A stretch of 64,000 nt of DNA from Caprella mutica (GCA_947561585.1 CANNZV010000920.1:1-64000); one strand, 5' to 3'; numbered from the stretch's first letter, positions 25,962-37,001 are shown. Notes: a model not told the origin generated them from the sequence alone. Program-made: numbers and translations.

Positions 25962-26133
25962 TAGCAATAATGGTAAACAATTTTAATTGCCATGTTATAA
26001 ACTAATAACCAATGGTTAATTGTAACTGTGGGATAAGGAATGATATTAATATAAATTATAATAAATATAGTGATTATAGTTTGGATACATCCTAATATTT
26101 TATTGTGATAACTATAGTAAGTATTCTGCAAAC

Positions 26134-26251
26134 TAGGGTTGTGACAATATGCTTTTTAAATGATAGATCTTAAGAATATCATAAACGAAACGAAATAAAT
26201 CTAAAGTATTTTCGGGATGTATAGATTCAAAAGCATATTGTCACAACCCTA
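26134..26251. mobile_element. MITE family A, internally deleted (118 bp)
   Basis: It opens TAGGGTTGTGACAATATGC and closes GCATATTGTCACAACCCTA, as in the 179-bp copies, but lacks about 60 bp of the middle, including the GGTATCGAATACTATA segment. The terminal arms are nearly identical to those of the other three copies. Confidence 0.88.
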
Positions 26252-26406
26252 TTGTGACAATACATGGTTATCATGGTTATCCAATACATAGTTATCACGC
26301 GACACTAACCAGGTAGCGATCACCTATAATATCAGAGTAAAGGTGAATGTAAGCAATAAGGAGGTACCAGCATCTTATTTTAGCATTGCATGTCTCTTAA
26401 ACTTAT

Positions 26407-26533
26407 ACTCCAGTGGTTGAACTTTACCTACAGGTGATAGGAAGTTAGTTAGAATTACGCATATGTGGGTAAATAAATTAGATGAGACTCCAGTGGTTGA
26501 ACTTTACCTACAGGTGATAGGAAGTTAGTTAGA
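26407..26533. repeat. 80-bp-offset direct duplication
   Basis: A 47-bp segment starting ACTCCAGTGGTTGAACTTTA and ending GGAAGTTAGTTAGAA occurs at 26,407-26,453 and again at 26,487-26,533. The 33 bp between them are not repeated. The identity suggests a recent local duplication. Confidence 0.9.
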
Positions 26534-26859
26534 ACTAATCATAAATTAAATAAAAGAGCGATTCGATATTTTAGCTAAGGGGTTTCAGGCCTGAGATTTC
26601 CTGAGTCTGGATCGGTTTCAGTATTGGAATTTCAGAACAATTTACCTAATTATCTATTATATCAGCTTAAAATGAAACTAAAATCTGATTTACATAAATT
26701 TAAATACTATTTGAAGATGTTAGAGTATTATGTTTCAACGTGCATTTTCTATATAATTTTAAAGAGCAAAATCTCTTTCTTTTTTCACTTGTTTCTACCG
26801 CTTTCGACTATTGAATTTAACAATGACTTTAAATGAACGCGTTTCAATGTACAAACACT

Positions 26860-27060
26860 CGCCTTCTTTTCACTCTGAATTAACCAGAAGTTTCACCAAG
26901 TGACAATGAAAATGGCGGACTTTAAGAGCGATTGTCTTTTGTTCTTATTCCGAGCTAGGCGACGCTGCGTAACGCTTCGCTAGATCTGAATGTGACTACG
27001 CCCCTTTTCAGCATTTCTGAGGTTATGCATCTATTTAGGTTACGCCATTTAGATTCAATT
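26860..27060. promoter_or_regulatory. Candidate regulatory island
   Basis: About 200 bp of GC-richer unique sequence contains AAAATGGCGGAC (a YY1/Pho-like GCCAT core on the minus strand), GATTGTCTTTTGTTC (two SOX-like cores), ACGCTGCGTAACGCTTCG and TTATGCAT. It has no coding frame. The call rests on composition and motif density only. Confidence 0.22.
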
Positions 27061-27385
27061 GGTAAATAATGGCAAAAGATTTGCAATGACTTATTGAAAT
27101 TGAATGAGAAGTTTAGTTTCAAGGGAAATATCAGTTTGTAATTAATAAGTTAAGTGAATAGACGTGAGAAAAAGTTTAAATTACTATATTTGAATTAAAT
27201 TTTCAATATTGCTTTTCAGAATACATTATACAGATACAGGAGAAAATGATAGCAAATGCAAAGAAAAAGCACATCTAAGCAAGGAATCTACCATAAAGAT
27301 CGAAAGCATTAATTGATGGGCAACTAAATTAATGGATCTATTTAAAATGTTGATAATTTTCCTCAGTCATAACATTAACGGGTAA

Positions 27386-27549
27386 AGGGCCGTACACACG
27401 TAGGGTTTTTAAGTCTTTCCACCAGACTTTTGCTAAGCTCCTCCTACTTTTTCCACAAGAATATGAGAAAAAACAATAATTTATTCATTTATTTTAGTTG
27501 GTATCCATGATACCTGCAGGTACCATGGATACCAACTAAAATAAATGCT
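27386..27549. mobile_element. MITE family C, truncated copy
   Basis: It starts GGGCCGTACACACGTAGGG and continues through AAGTCTTTCCACCAGACTTT, GCTCCTCCTACTTTTTCCAC and a central GGTATCCATG/CATGGATACC foldback flanked by TTTATTTTAGTT. It is the left half and centre of the element at 42,569-42,823. The right arm is lost. Confidence 0.85.
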
Positions 27550-27764
27550 AGAGAGGTTCCTATTCTATTTGTTGATTATTTGACTACATCATAATTTAAT
27601 TATTTTGAGTGGTAAAATTATCGATGAAGTTATTATTTCTATGTATGAATATAGAGCTGAAATAATTAGGAATGAACCACTAAATATATTAAAAATAAAT
27701 AGCTGTTCGATAAATGGCTAGAGTTGTTTTTTAAATATTAAAGGATTTATCTAAATACACTTAT

Positions 27765-27825
27765 ATAAATAGTTTTTAAATAGCTAAATAGTTTTTAAAT
27801 AGCTAAATAGTTTAAGTAGTTTTAG
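27765..27825. repeat. Short tandem repeat AAATAGTTTTTAAATAGCT
   Basis: Two to three copies of a unit of about 20 bp, TAAATAGTTTTTAAATAGC, occur in a row. It is AT-rich and non-coding. Confidence 0.8.
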
Positions 27826-28080
27826 CGTGCACTAAACTTTCCAAGATGACATCCTTTCATTTCTCTTGGGCGCAAGAGATGCAAAGGGAGGACCAACCAA
27901 GTGATTGTCACGTAAGCTTCGAAGAATTCTAACCTTCTCCATTTTGGGGGATTTTTTTAAATACAGTTAAATAAAACTGAACAGGAGGTTTAAACTAATT
28001 AAAGTTTTAGTATTTATTTAGGCAATTTTGAAATTAATTTAATTGAGAATTTAAGAAGAATAAATACATTTGTTCCGTGA
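27826..28080. promoter_or_regulatory. Weak candidate regulatory island
   Basis: From about 27,826 to 27,960 the sequence is mixed in composition and unique. It contains CTCTTGGGCGCAAGAG, an inverted repeat of CTCTTG, and TGATTGTCACGTAAGC. The remainder to 28,080 is AT-rich. No gene is visible. Confidence 0.15.
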
Positions 28081-28083
28081 AAG

Positions 28084-28130
28084 TTACCGAATTGCACATT
28101 CTCGTGAATGCGCTGCGCAATTTTAACACT
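28084..28130 (-). repeat. Dispersed CpG-rich motif, copy 1
   Basis: On the minus strand this reads TTAAAATTGCGCAGCGCATT then CACGAGAATGTGCAATTCGG. It matches copies at 30.53, 51.28, 51.69-51.76 and 52.11 kb. Confidence 0.75.
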
Positions 28131-28310
28131 GGAACACCAAGAGTGAGTTTAATATTGATGCATTATTTAAAAACTAATCGACTTGAGTAGCTTTAATTGA
28201 GTGATTTTAATTGCCTATAACGTATTTATGTATCATATAAACATAAGTGAAAATAATGCAACACATTTTGAAATACTTAGTTTTACATTAATTTTTTTTT
28301 TTTAAGTGGG

Positions 28311-28441
28311 CCTCTGGAGCCAGGATGAAGTACAACCACTGCTGTGTCACATTTTGCGTCACACTAGACACATCACTTATAGGAATATTAGCTATTTTTG
28401 GTGTGAATTACAATGTGACGCCGCGTGTATTTCACCAGAGG
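28311..28441. mobile_element. MITE family E (CCTCTGG termini)
   Basis: It opens CCTCTGGAGCCAGGATGAAG and closes TTCACCAGAGG, giving short inverted CCTCTGG ends. The interior has TTTTGCGTCACACTAGACAC, ATCACTTATA and AATGTGACGC. An inverted, diverged copy lies at 50,124-50,261. It is non-coding. Confidence 0.78.
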
Positions 28442-28603
28442 TCTAAATTTATGCATGGTAATAAAATGTTATAAAACTAAATAAAAATTAAATACGTTGC
28501 ATTATTTTCATTGATTTCACATATTTATGTACTCTTTAGAAAATTCCAGTAATCTATATCTAATCGGACCGAGTCTCTTAGGACGTAACCGGGCAATTGC
28601 CCT

Positions 28604-29602
28604 AGGGACAATTGCCACCCGGAAAATCAACACTATGACAATTGCCACCCGGACAATTAACAGTCTGACAATTGCCACCCGGAAAATCAACACTATGACA
28701 ATTGCCACCCGGAAAATCAACACTATGACAATTGCCACCCGGAAAATCAACACTATGACAATTGCCACCCGGACAATCAACACTCTGACAATTGCCCACG
28801 GACAATCAACACTCTGACAATTGTCACCCGGACAATCAACACTCTGACAATTGTCACCCGGACAATCAACACTCTGACCATTGCCCCCGGACAATCAACA
28901 CTATGACAATTGCCACCCGGACAATCAACACTCTGACAATTGCCCCCGGACAATCAACACTCTGACAATTGTCACCCGGACAATCAACACTCTGACAATT
29001 GTCACCCGGACAATCAACACTCTGACAATTGTCACCCGGACAATCAACACTCTGACAATTGTCACCCGGACAATCAACACTCTGACAATTGCCCCCGGAC
29101 AATCAACACTATGACAATTGTCACCCGGACAATCAACACTCTGACAATTGCCCCTGGACAATCAACACTCTGACAATTGTCACCCGGACAATCAACACTC
29201 TGACAATTGCCCCCGGACAATCAACACTCTGACAATTGCCCCCGGGCAATCAACACTCTGACAATTGCCCCCAGACAATCAACACTCTGACAATTGCCCC
29301 CGGACAATCAACACTCTGACAATTGTCACCCGGACAATCAACACTCTGACAATTGCCCCCGGACAATTAACACCTGGCCAATTGCCACCAGGAAAAGTAC
29401 CACCGGTACAATTGCCACCAGGAAAAGTACCACCGGTACAATTGCCACCCGAAAAAGTACCGCCCGTAAAATTGCCACCCACAAAATAGCCACTCTGACA
29501 TTAGCCACCCGGACAATTGCCACCCACAAAATAGCCACTCTGACATTAGCCACCCGGACAATAGCCACTCTGACATTAGCCACCCGGACAATTGCCGTCC
29601 CT
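28604..29602. repeat. 29/30-bp minisatellite (about 33 copies)
   Basis: The unit starts CCGGACAATCAACACTC and ends TGACAATTGTCAC (30 bp) or TGACAATTGCCC (29 bp). The 30-bp form contains the perfect palindrome TGACAATTGTCA. Units at the left read GGAAAATCAACACTATG; those at the right have diverged to GGAAAAGTACCACCGGTACA and then CACAAAATAGCCACTCTGAC. Many short frames of 60-120 residues on both strands cross the array with repeated VDCPG or DNQHS peptides. They shift frame wherever a 29-bp unit occurs and are artefacts of the repeat. Confidence 0.97.
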
Positions 29603-30099
29603 CTAATCATTTCCAGGTTTCTATTTTTTTTAGATTTAATGTAATGCAGCAGAAAAAATAATTATATAAGGTTAGGTTAGCGGTTCAGTTTTGGTGTCTG
29701 GAGGATTGATTGACCCACGGGTGGTTTCGAATGTGACAAAATGTATACTGTTTTTACTGTAAAATAGCGGTATTAATATCTATTATGAAAAATTAGTAAA
29801 ATATAGGTAAATTAATATGCCCGATGCTTAAATTAAAACATTATGTAATTCACTTTTCAAGCTGTACACATGTATAAATTGTTAAAGATTTATAGATAAC
29901 ACTTTTATTCATAGTTTATTATTGATAAAAGCATTAATCCATACACAGTTACTCAACTTGAACTTTGCTGATGTGCCACATCTACAGATTGGTGTCCCAA
30001 AATAAGGACACTCTTCATGTACGGGCTTCAGGCTCCGATAAAAAAATAACTTTATTACAAATTATTGTAAAACTAAGATTTACATTCTACATGGATCAA
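29603..30099. other. AT-rich spacer
   Basis: No gene. A short AGGTTAGGTTAG at about 29,671 resembles two insect telomere units but does not extend. Confidence 0.55.
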
Positions 30100-30320
30100 T
30101 AATCTGCAAACCGCATTCAATTCGGTTCAGTGTGTATTTTATTGAATGTTTTAAAGTGTCCTGTGCAACAATTTGTACGAAACACTAATCTGACGCCGAA
30201 GAAGAAGATTGTACACTCTTTATTAGATTTTCAATTTTAATTCTAGAAACAAATTTTAGGTTTCAAATATTTCCTGACGTATATACACTTTTCTATAGTA
30301 TATTTTCTAATTTTATACCT
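30100..30320. repeat. Dispersed repeat, copy 2 (pairs with 24,715-24,970)
   Basis: It begins ATCTGCAAACCGCATTCAAT and runs through TTCAGTGTGTATTTTATTGA, CTGTGCAACAATTTGTACGA, AACACTAATCTGACGCCGAA and TACACTCTTTATTAGATTTT. The order matches copy 1. No terminal inverted repeat is visible. Confidence 0.7.
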
Positions 30321-30525
30321 TCTGCTTGGAGGGGACCTTTAATTATCTCTCCCAATAGAAGTAGGCCTACTTTGTTTATAATTAATTGATAAATAAATGT
30401 AACAATTGGTATATACAATTTTACCATGTAATTTAGATGATTTTTCAAGTTAAGAATCAGTACCTATAATAATCACAAGGGTGGCAATTGTCCTAGCACC
30501 CTCATTGACACTCTGGGCGTTTTGT

Positions 30526-30573
30526 GGTTAAAAATGCGCAGCGCAGTGTCGAGATTGCGCAATTCGGTAAATT
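30526..30573 (+). repeat. Dispersed CpG-rich motif, copy 2
   Basis: It reads GGTTAAAAATGCGCAGCGCA, then GTGTCGAGATTGCGCAATTC and GGTAAAT. It contains ATTGCGCAAT, which equals a palindromic C/EBP-type site. It is preceded by CACTCTGGGCGTT, also found ahead of copy 3. Confidence 0.8.
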
Positions 30574-30579
30574 ACGTTG

Positions 30580-31590
30580 ATAACATATATAGTTTGCATT
30601 AATTTATTTTAAATCATATGTGTAGTTAAATGTTTTTTTTTGACATTTTCTTTCAAATTAAAAAAAATATATTGGAAAATATATTTTTGTATATATTCAA
30701 TAAATAGATTTTATTAGTTTACATAATTAATAAGGCATTACTAATGATTTTCTGCATAATTATATGTATAATTACACTGCAATTACTGCAATTCAATTAG
30801 AGTACTTAAATTAGAGAAAGCAGTACGAATATTTAAACTGTTAAATAATTGTAATTAAACTTTGATTCAAGAAATAAATAAAAAATATGCAAATCACAAA
30901 ATAACTACCAATGCACTTTATTTAATTTAGTGTATTAGATATATGTAAATAATTACTTAAACAGTTATACCTATATAGTTATATATCTTTAATAGATTAT
31001 TAATTGGTTATTCACTTCTGCAGCAATTAACTAAAAAGTGGAACTTAAACGTTGTCAAATTAAATTAATTTTAATTGGTAAAATTTAGTGATTAATATGT
31101 AAAACATATATATTTGCAAATTAGAAACTTTAATTAGTGTATTTTATTATCATTTTCTTGGAAGAACGTTGAACTCTGAAATGAAGTTAGTGTATGTTTA
31201 AAAAAATTAAAATGTGTGTCTAAAATTGAAATTCAGTTGATCCTATTTAATATTTTTTATTATTTTCCTTATTTTTCTAACGAAATAATATTCTTGCTTA
31301 TTTTTAATTAAATAATTAAGAACAAGATTTTTTTATAGTAAATATTATTATTTCATTTTAGTTGCTTCATTTCCATATATTTAATGTATTTGTATCAATA
31401 TCCTTATGAATAATTATGGCAGAATTTAGAGAGCGTTTACATGTATTATCGTAATGTTTTACATTCAAAACTTTAATAACTTCCTCTCGGTTTATTTAAA
31501 TCGTACATATTTTCAATTATTAAATATATATGAAGAACGTATGCCAAAATAAAGCAAATGTATATTTTTCAGTTGTCTTTCACTATTGAA
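30580..31590. other. Long AT-rich spacer
   Basis: About 1 kb of very AT-rich sequence without repeats, frames or motif clusters that I can support. Confidence 0.55.
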
Positions 31591-31741
31591 AGCAAAATAA
31601 TTTGTGAGTTTTTGGTATACAGAGTATGGAAAAGTGACTCCAACTTTTAGTAAGTTTAGTAGGAAATGGAAACAAGTCCAAGTTAATCAGAACAAACTTT
31701 TGTGGATAAAGAATCCAATCGTAGATCATATCAAAGATAGT

Positions 31742-31810
31742 CCCAACACATTTTTTTCGAATGTGTTGGGTAATTTTTTCGAATTACCCAAACAGTAATA
31801 ATTATTACTG
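31742..31810. repeat. Three adjacent perfect hairpins or palindromes
   Basis: Arms CCCAACACATT (31,742-31,752) and AATGTGTTGGG (31,760-31,770) flank a TTTTTCG loop. Arms GGGTAATT (31,768-31,775) and AATTACCC (31,782-31,789) flank TTTTCG and share the GGG. An 18-bp perfect palindrome CAGTAATAATTATTACTG follows at 31,793-31,810. Confidence 0.85.
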
Positions 31811-31906
31811 GTGCAATACTAGGTACTTAATTAATTAAACAAAGCCCTTTATTGCATAATTATATGTAACTCACTGGACAGCAGAGAAGCCATTACATTC
31901 ACCTCG

Positions 31907-32195
31907 AACCACCGCGTGGGCGACCATAAGGGATGGAAGAATTTTCGGTCAAGTTTTCATTGATACGAATGTTAATGGTGATAATTATCTCTATTAATTA
32001 CAAATTCTTTATGCCATCTCATTGGTCAAGAACTGTAATACGGTGGCCGAATGAAAAGTTTCCGAACAGGTGGATTAGCAGAACATTGAGTGGCCACCAA
32101 CATCACCTGATCTTACACCTGGTGATTTCTATCTGTGGGGATTACTCAGGAGTAAAGTATATCATACTAAACACAGGGATGGCAATGATTGAAGA
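31907..32195 (+). pseudogene. Decayed mariner/IS630-like transposase fragment
   Basis: Translation in shifting + frames gives TTAWATIRDGRIFGQVF, then VNGDNYLY, then FPNRWI at about 32,058, then EWPPTSPDLTPGDFYLWGLL and SKVYHT near 32,095-32,170. This order matches the DDE transposases of the Tc1/mariner (IS630) superfamily, in which the WPPxSPDLTPxDFxLWG block carries the last catalytic acidic residue. At least two frameshifts and several stops break it, and the N-terminal DNA-binding region is missing. An isolated TACAGGGTGTTTC mariner-like terminus lies downstream at 32,317. The copy cannot be active. Confidence 0.75.
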
Positions 32196-32316
32196 ATAAA
32201 ATCCATCTAGCGTTTGCAGAAGTAATCTTGGAAATAATGCAAAACACTATGGTTTCATTCCAAACCTGTCTAAATTTAACCATTCAAAACAATGTCCGCC
32301 AAACTGGAATACAATA

Positions 32317-32345
32317 TACAGGGTGTTTCATTTCAGATCCAACAA
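32317..32345. mobile_element. Isolated mariner-like terminus
   Basis: The sequence TACAGGGTGTTTCATTTC is the typical TA-flanked CAGGGTG end of mariner-like elements. No inverse end is found within the next few hundred bases, so the element is a fragment. Confidence 0.5.
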
Positions 32346-32399
32346 CAATTGAAAGCTTGAATGAAAACCTGAAATGTGGAACAATAGGATGATAAAATC

Positions 32400-33600
32400 A
32401 TAAAATTGTTATAAAATTCTCGTAAAGTTTATTAAATATTAATTTTATATTTAAAAATGGGCTAGTTTTCCATTAAAAAAAGAATATATATTAATATTCA
32501 TTAAATAGATATTAATTGAATGTTTTGCTTCAAATATATTTTTCATGAATTTAATAGAAAATGAAAATCACACAGTATTTTAATGAATATATAATGATAC
32601 TATATATATATACACTGATATACATTAATAGGTACTATTTAATTAGGTAAATTACACAAGGTGCCTTTAAGTACACGTGCTCTAGAGAACTGATTAAGAA
32701 ATAATAAATATAATTCACTTTATATAAATCCCTCATTATTTTCTATATAACATTTTAAGTTTTGGAGTAATTAATATATGCATAATGCATATCACAAGCA
32801 CTTGCTATTATTTATGTACCTGTTATTCTTACTAATTAAAATAAATGCATGTGAAATTAAATTCACTTTTTACCTCAAATTTTAATTCGTATGATATTAG
32901 CATAATATTATTTAAATGCATTTTAAGACGTATAAGTTATATATTACTGTAACTGAATTTGGATCATTTTTTTATAATATATTATGCCGTAAAATATATG
33001 TAAAGGGTTGTTTGTTAATGCCTTTTTTTATTAAAATAACCGAATTTAGCAAAAAAATTATTTCATATTTACATTAGCTTTTACTATCATACACACAAAA
33101 ATTAATTGCAAGATCATTAAAAAAGAATTATCATTAAAAAAAATTTCTTACTAATTTTTATAAATTTCGGGATAAATTTAATATGATATAATTAAAACAA
33201 AATCACGTTACTGAAATACATTTTCAAATAATCGAATGCTTAATTTACTTATTAATTAAGGATCACATCAGTGATGGTATTTCTAGTTCACTAATACAAA
33301 GGATAAAATATCTATCAGATTTTGTTTTGTTCGCTCCATCACTTCCGGTAAGAATTAGCATCCTGGGAAAGATTTTCTCATAGAAAAGACGTTACGGTGA
33401 ACCACGGAGGAGCTGGAATCTGTACCCACTTTATGTGTACGGTAAGTGTTCGAGTAATGAATCGTTTAATAAATCGTTGTAATGAAGCTGGAATAGTTTC
33501 AGATTTATAAATCATTATAATTATATGTAGGCTGTAGCTAATTAGGTGCACATTGCAATTAAATAAACCTAGAATGAAAATAGGCTTCATTTCTATATAG
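32400..33600. other. Long AT-rich spacer
   Basis: No gene or repeat is supported. The 111-residue minus-strand frame at 33,378-33,713 crosses into a MITE and has no recognisable domain. Confidence 0.5.
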
Positions 33601-33602
33601 CA

Positions 33603-33768
33603 TAGTTGTGACAATATGCTTTTAATAACATAGATCCTGAAACTATATTTGACTGAGAAAATTAAACAGTATTGAATCATTCTACACCAGCGGTATATAG
33701 TATTCGATACCATTTCGTCTATGGTATTCTTTACATCTATAATCTAAAAAGCATATTGTCACAGCCCG
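33603..33768. mobile_element. MITE family A copy, eroded ends
   Basis: It opens TAGTTGTGACAATATGC and closes GCATATTGTCACAGCCC. The interior has CAGCGGTATATAGTATTCGA and ACCATTTCGTCTATGG, matching the copy at 44,670 in the same orientation and that at 22,383 in the opposite one. The ends have substitutions, so this looks like an older insertion. Confidence 0.83.
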
Positions 33769-33774
33769 ACATAT

Positions 33775-33960
33775 CTTTTTTCCCACCCCCGTGACAATCC
33801 TAATTCCTATTTGTTCCGCTGAGTCGGAGCATGACAATATTGTTTGCGTGGATCCCATCGCAGGCGGTTACGCCGTAGTCTTACCGGACAAATCACAGCG
33901 CAAGTGTTCCGTATCCGGGCCATGCCTTTATGCGCCAAAACTATATATCCTATAACTAGT
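33775..33960. promoter_or_regulatory. Candidate regulatory island
   Basis: About 180 bp of GC-richer unique sequence contains CCGCTGAGTCGGAGC, CAGGCGGTTACGCCGTAG, TTACCGGACAAATCACAG and ATCCGGGCCATG. It lies about 2 kb upstream of the probable eyg/toe promoter. No open frame is visible. Confidence 0.22.
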
Positions 33961-34398
33961 TATGCGCTCTTGTGGGAATCAACTATAAATACCACAGCAC
34001 ATCAGTCATTAAAATGATGAATATGTTAACTATATGTATATGTTCTCTAGATGTGAAATGGATGTGTTTTTAAATATTCTGTTAATTTTTTCAATATTTA
34101 TACTTATATTACAATAGTGTCAGTCACCATTAAAAGTATAATTAATTTGATATATAGAATATAGTATGAAAATAATACAATTCATATGAATTAAAGGTTC
34201 ATTCAATAATATAATATTTTTGAAAATTACACAACTTTTTTATGGGTATTTAATTTAGTAATTAAAATCAATAATAGCTATCAAATATTCCAAAATATTC
34301 TATTTACATTACCTAATATCCTCATTCCGACATTCCACCAATATTGCTCCTTCCTCTGTAACTTTCAATATCCTTACCACATTCAACCACATCTTTTT
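33961..34398. other. AT-rich spacer
   Basis: Nothing supported here. Confidence 0.5.
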
Positions 34399-34659
34399 CT
34401 ACCATCCCTTCACTCTACCATCCCTTCACTCTACCATCCCTTCATTCTACCATCCCTTCACTCTACCATCCCTTCACTCTACCATCCCTTCACTCCACCA
34501 TCCCTTCACTCTACCATCCCTTCACTCTATCCCTTCACTCTACCATCCCTTCATTCTACCATCCCTTCACTCTACCATCCCTTCACTCTACCATCCCCTC
34601 ACTCCACCATCCCTTCACTCTACCATCCCTTCACTCCAACATCCCTTCACTCCACCATA
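34399..34659. repeat. 16-bp tandem repeat (about 16 copies)
   Basis: The unit is CTACCATCCCTTCACT with C/T and A/T variants. One strand is almost pure pyrimidine outside the ACCA step. One unit is shortened near 34,530 (ACTCTATCCC). Confidence 0.97.
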
Positions 34660-34699
34660 GGTAATTAGGTAGCGTTTCTATAGTTTCGACACCACTGTG

Positions 34700-35580
34700 A
34701 TTAGACTGTTACGACATCTGTCGGAAGTAAATAGCAGAGATGTTTCGAAATAAAGAATTAACCCTTTATTGCATATATATTTATTACTAAAATATATCCC
34801 AAAAGATATTTAAATGATATGTTTATTGTTTAATAATAGAAATTTGTCACTGTTGTTTCAAAGCAGCACTGTGCAACTGAGTTTAGAATTGTTTTATTGG
34901 TGATTGTTGTTTCAAATGCATGATAATTTTTAATGTTTAATTAGTGTGTTTACCGAAATCAACATATAGTTTTTTATTTTTATTTTATTACATTTAAAAA
35001 TGTTTCACAAAGTTGTAGAAATTTGAAATATTAACAAAAAAGGACTACTAAAATCCCAAGCAGTATTAATGAATTCAAGAATTTTTTTACCATCTCGATC
35101 GAGCTCAATTATTGTGTTGAGATACATGTAATGCTTTGTAAAAACATATCAATACTGTCATTTAATGTAAATTTATTGGGTAGTAAGAACAAAATATTTT
35201 AAATTCAATCCAAGAGAATCGAATACTTCTACAGGTATATAGAGTGACTAAACTTTTCTTGAGCATTTCTGCTGAAATCTCAGAACAAAGAATTCCAATT
35301 GCCAAGTCAGGTTGTCTTTAATAATTCGTGAAATTATATAAAACTGGTCTAAATACATTACCACTCTACAAAATTCATACATACAACCCCGGAATTCAAA
35401 ACCACCTTTTCTTTTTAAATTATTTCGGTTAGAATTTACTTGTGAAGTTGATAAGTTTATATAATAATTAAATGAAATATTTCTAACCTTAGCGTACTAT
35501 AAATAACACTAAATGACATCAATGCATTTTCAAGGATAATGAAAGTTCAGCCCTATAATAAATCACAATGTTTCGGTTTG
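34700..35580. other. AT-rich spacer
   Basis: No gene or strong repeat. A few mixed-composition segments such as CATCTCGATCGAGCTC near 35,090 are unique. Confidence 0.5.
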
Positions 35581-35589
35581 AACTTTCAC

Positions 35590-35685
35590 AGTTCAAAGTG
35601 ATTAACTGAACAGTGACTGTTGAACAGTGATGGCAGTGATTACAATGCACAGTGATTACAGTGCACAGTGATGACTGTGTACTAA
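35590..35685. repeat. Degenerate CAGTGATTACA repeat
   Basis: CAGTGATTA, CAGTGACTG, CAGTGATGG, CAGTGATTACAATGCA, CAGTGATTACAGTGCA and CAGTGATGA follow one another over about 95 bp. Each carries a TGATTA-like core that homeodomain proteins can bind. It sits a few hundred bases upstream of the probable promoter, so a regulatory role is possible but unproven. Confidence 0.7.
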
Positions 35686-35789
35686 CCCAATTGCGATCTA
35701 TTGGCAATTATTATTGATTGTGCCAGTGTGTTTAAGTACACTAGGCCTTTGTTTCTCCCATTAGAAAGGCTAATTAAATGCACAGCCAT

Positions 35790-36000
35790 CTTTCCCCTGG
35801 TGTCAACTCAAGCCCCGCCCACTCTACCTATCCAACCAATAGGCGTGCAGAATGTCACCTTTGTTATTTCCCTTATTACTGTTTCCTGTGAATATATCAT
35901 CAATGACCATTTATATTATATTCTTCCAAATCATAATATTGATATATAATTCAACTTAGTATTCGTTATATATTAAATATAACAAACAACGCGTCTTGAA
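35790..36000 (+). promoter_or_regulatory. Probable eyg/toe promoter region
   Basis: A GC-box-like CCCCGCCCAC lies at 35,813-35,822 and a CCAAT box (AACCAATAGG) at 35,834-35,843. A TATA-like tract TTATATATTAAATATA begins at about 35,967. These lie just upstream of a stretch that ends in two consensus splice donors, CAG|GTAAGA and CAG|GTAAGT. The order suits a promoter driving a non-coding first exon of the gene whose coding exons start at 37,002. The start site is not determinable by eye. Confidence 0.4.
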
Positions 36001-36064
36001 GTGAGTGAGTGAGTGTGTACATACTGAGTGAGTTAGTACGTACGTTATCTCAGGTAAGAGGCAG
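35992..36064 (+). other. eyg: Putative non-coding first exon of eyg/toe
   Basis: After the TATA-like tract the sequence has a GTGAGTGAGTGAGTG run and then two strong donors: CAG|GTAAGA after 36,053 and CAG|GTAAGT after 36,064. The nearest good acceptor downstream, TTTTATTACAG, ends at 36,947 and precedes the initiator ATG by 54 bases. Joining them gives a short 5' UTR exon. The 5' boundary is a guess; transcripts are needed. Confidence 0.4.
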
Positions 36065-37001
36065 GTAAGTTACAAAGGACTCATGTCTGACTCCAAATCA
36101 TCGCATTCATGGTTCTGACTCTGTTTGGTGCGCACGCACGCATTCTCCCTGTGATAAAAATCTGTGACTTGTGAACTTTTTATTACGCAGTGTCTCTATA
36201 AACTAAAGATTTAATCGATTATGTTATTTGTTTACGGTTAATTTAATTATATATTTAAATAAGTCAGGCTTTTTTAATAAGTGTTTTTAGTATCAAAATC
36301 ATAAGAAACGTTTAAAATTAATCATTATATTAGTTGATTTAATTTTATATATTGATTTTAATATAATTGTTCTTTTATGATATGTTTTTAAAGCATATTA
36401 ACTCACATCGTTCAGTTAAATATATTGTTTAAGCACAGAGAAATATATATTCAATTTCTATGCGATATTTCTTATATTTATTTTTGGAGCGTACCTATAT
36501 ATAAAGCCTATTTTTCAATTAATTGCCCATTTGTATAGAATAATTGAAGTGTGTTTTATATTTATAATTTACGATAACATCGTTAATTTATTGTACCATC
36601 TTATTTAATGTGAAGTAAAGAAAGATGCAACTGAAGTTAATGAATTTCCGTTAAAAAGTCTGCGGTAATTGGTACCCATAGTTGAGTTACTTTTGAATCG
36701 TGGTGAAATTTACTTTTTCTATATGATTAATAGAAAAATTAATTGGAATATTTAATAAATAGTTAGCGTGATTTAGTGATTTTAAAATGGGTAAATAAAG
36801 AACTATCATTATTCTTTAATCTTTTCGAGTTATTTTACTAATTTGATATAGTTATTTATAATAACTTCGATATAAAAGCAACTAACTCATAAAAAAAACT
36901 TTTCCATAAATCAGTATTTTCATGTTTATTAAATTATTTTATTACAGGTGTTAATACAATAATCATTTCTCATATTGATACTTCTGATAAAGATATTCAA
37001 C

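Noticed and set aside
28517..29644. Several 60-125-residue frames on both strands of the 30-bp array
   Set aside because: They are repeats of the DNA unit and shift frame whenever a 29-bp unit occurs; equal openness on both strands is typical of a minisatellite.
29668..29683. Insect telomeric TTAGG repeat
   Set aside because: Only about two units (AGGTTAGGTTAG) are present; a chance match in AT-rich DNA is likely.
33378..33713. A 111-residue minus-strand frame
   Set aside because: It overlaps the family A MITE and has no domain.
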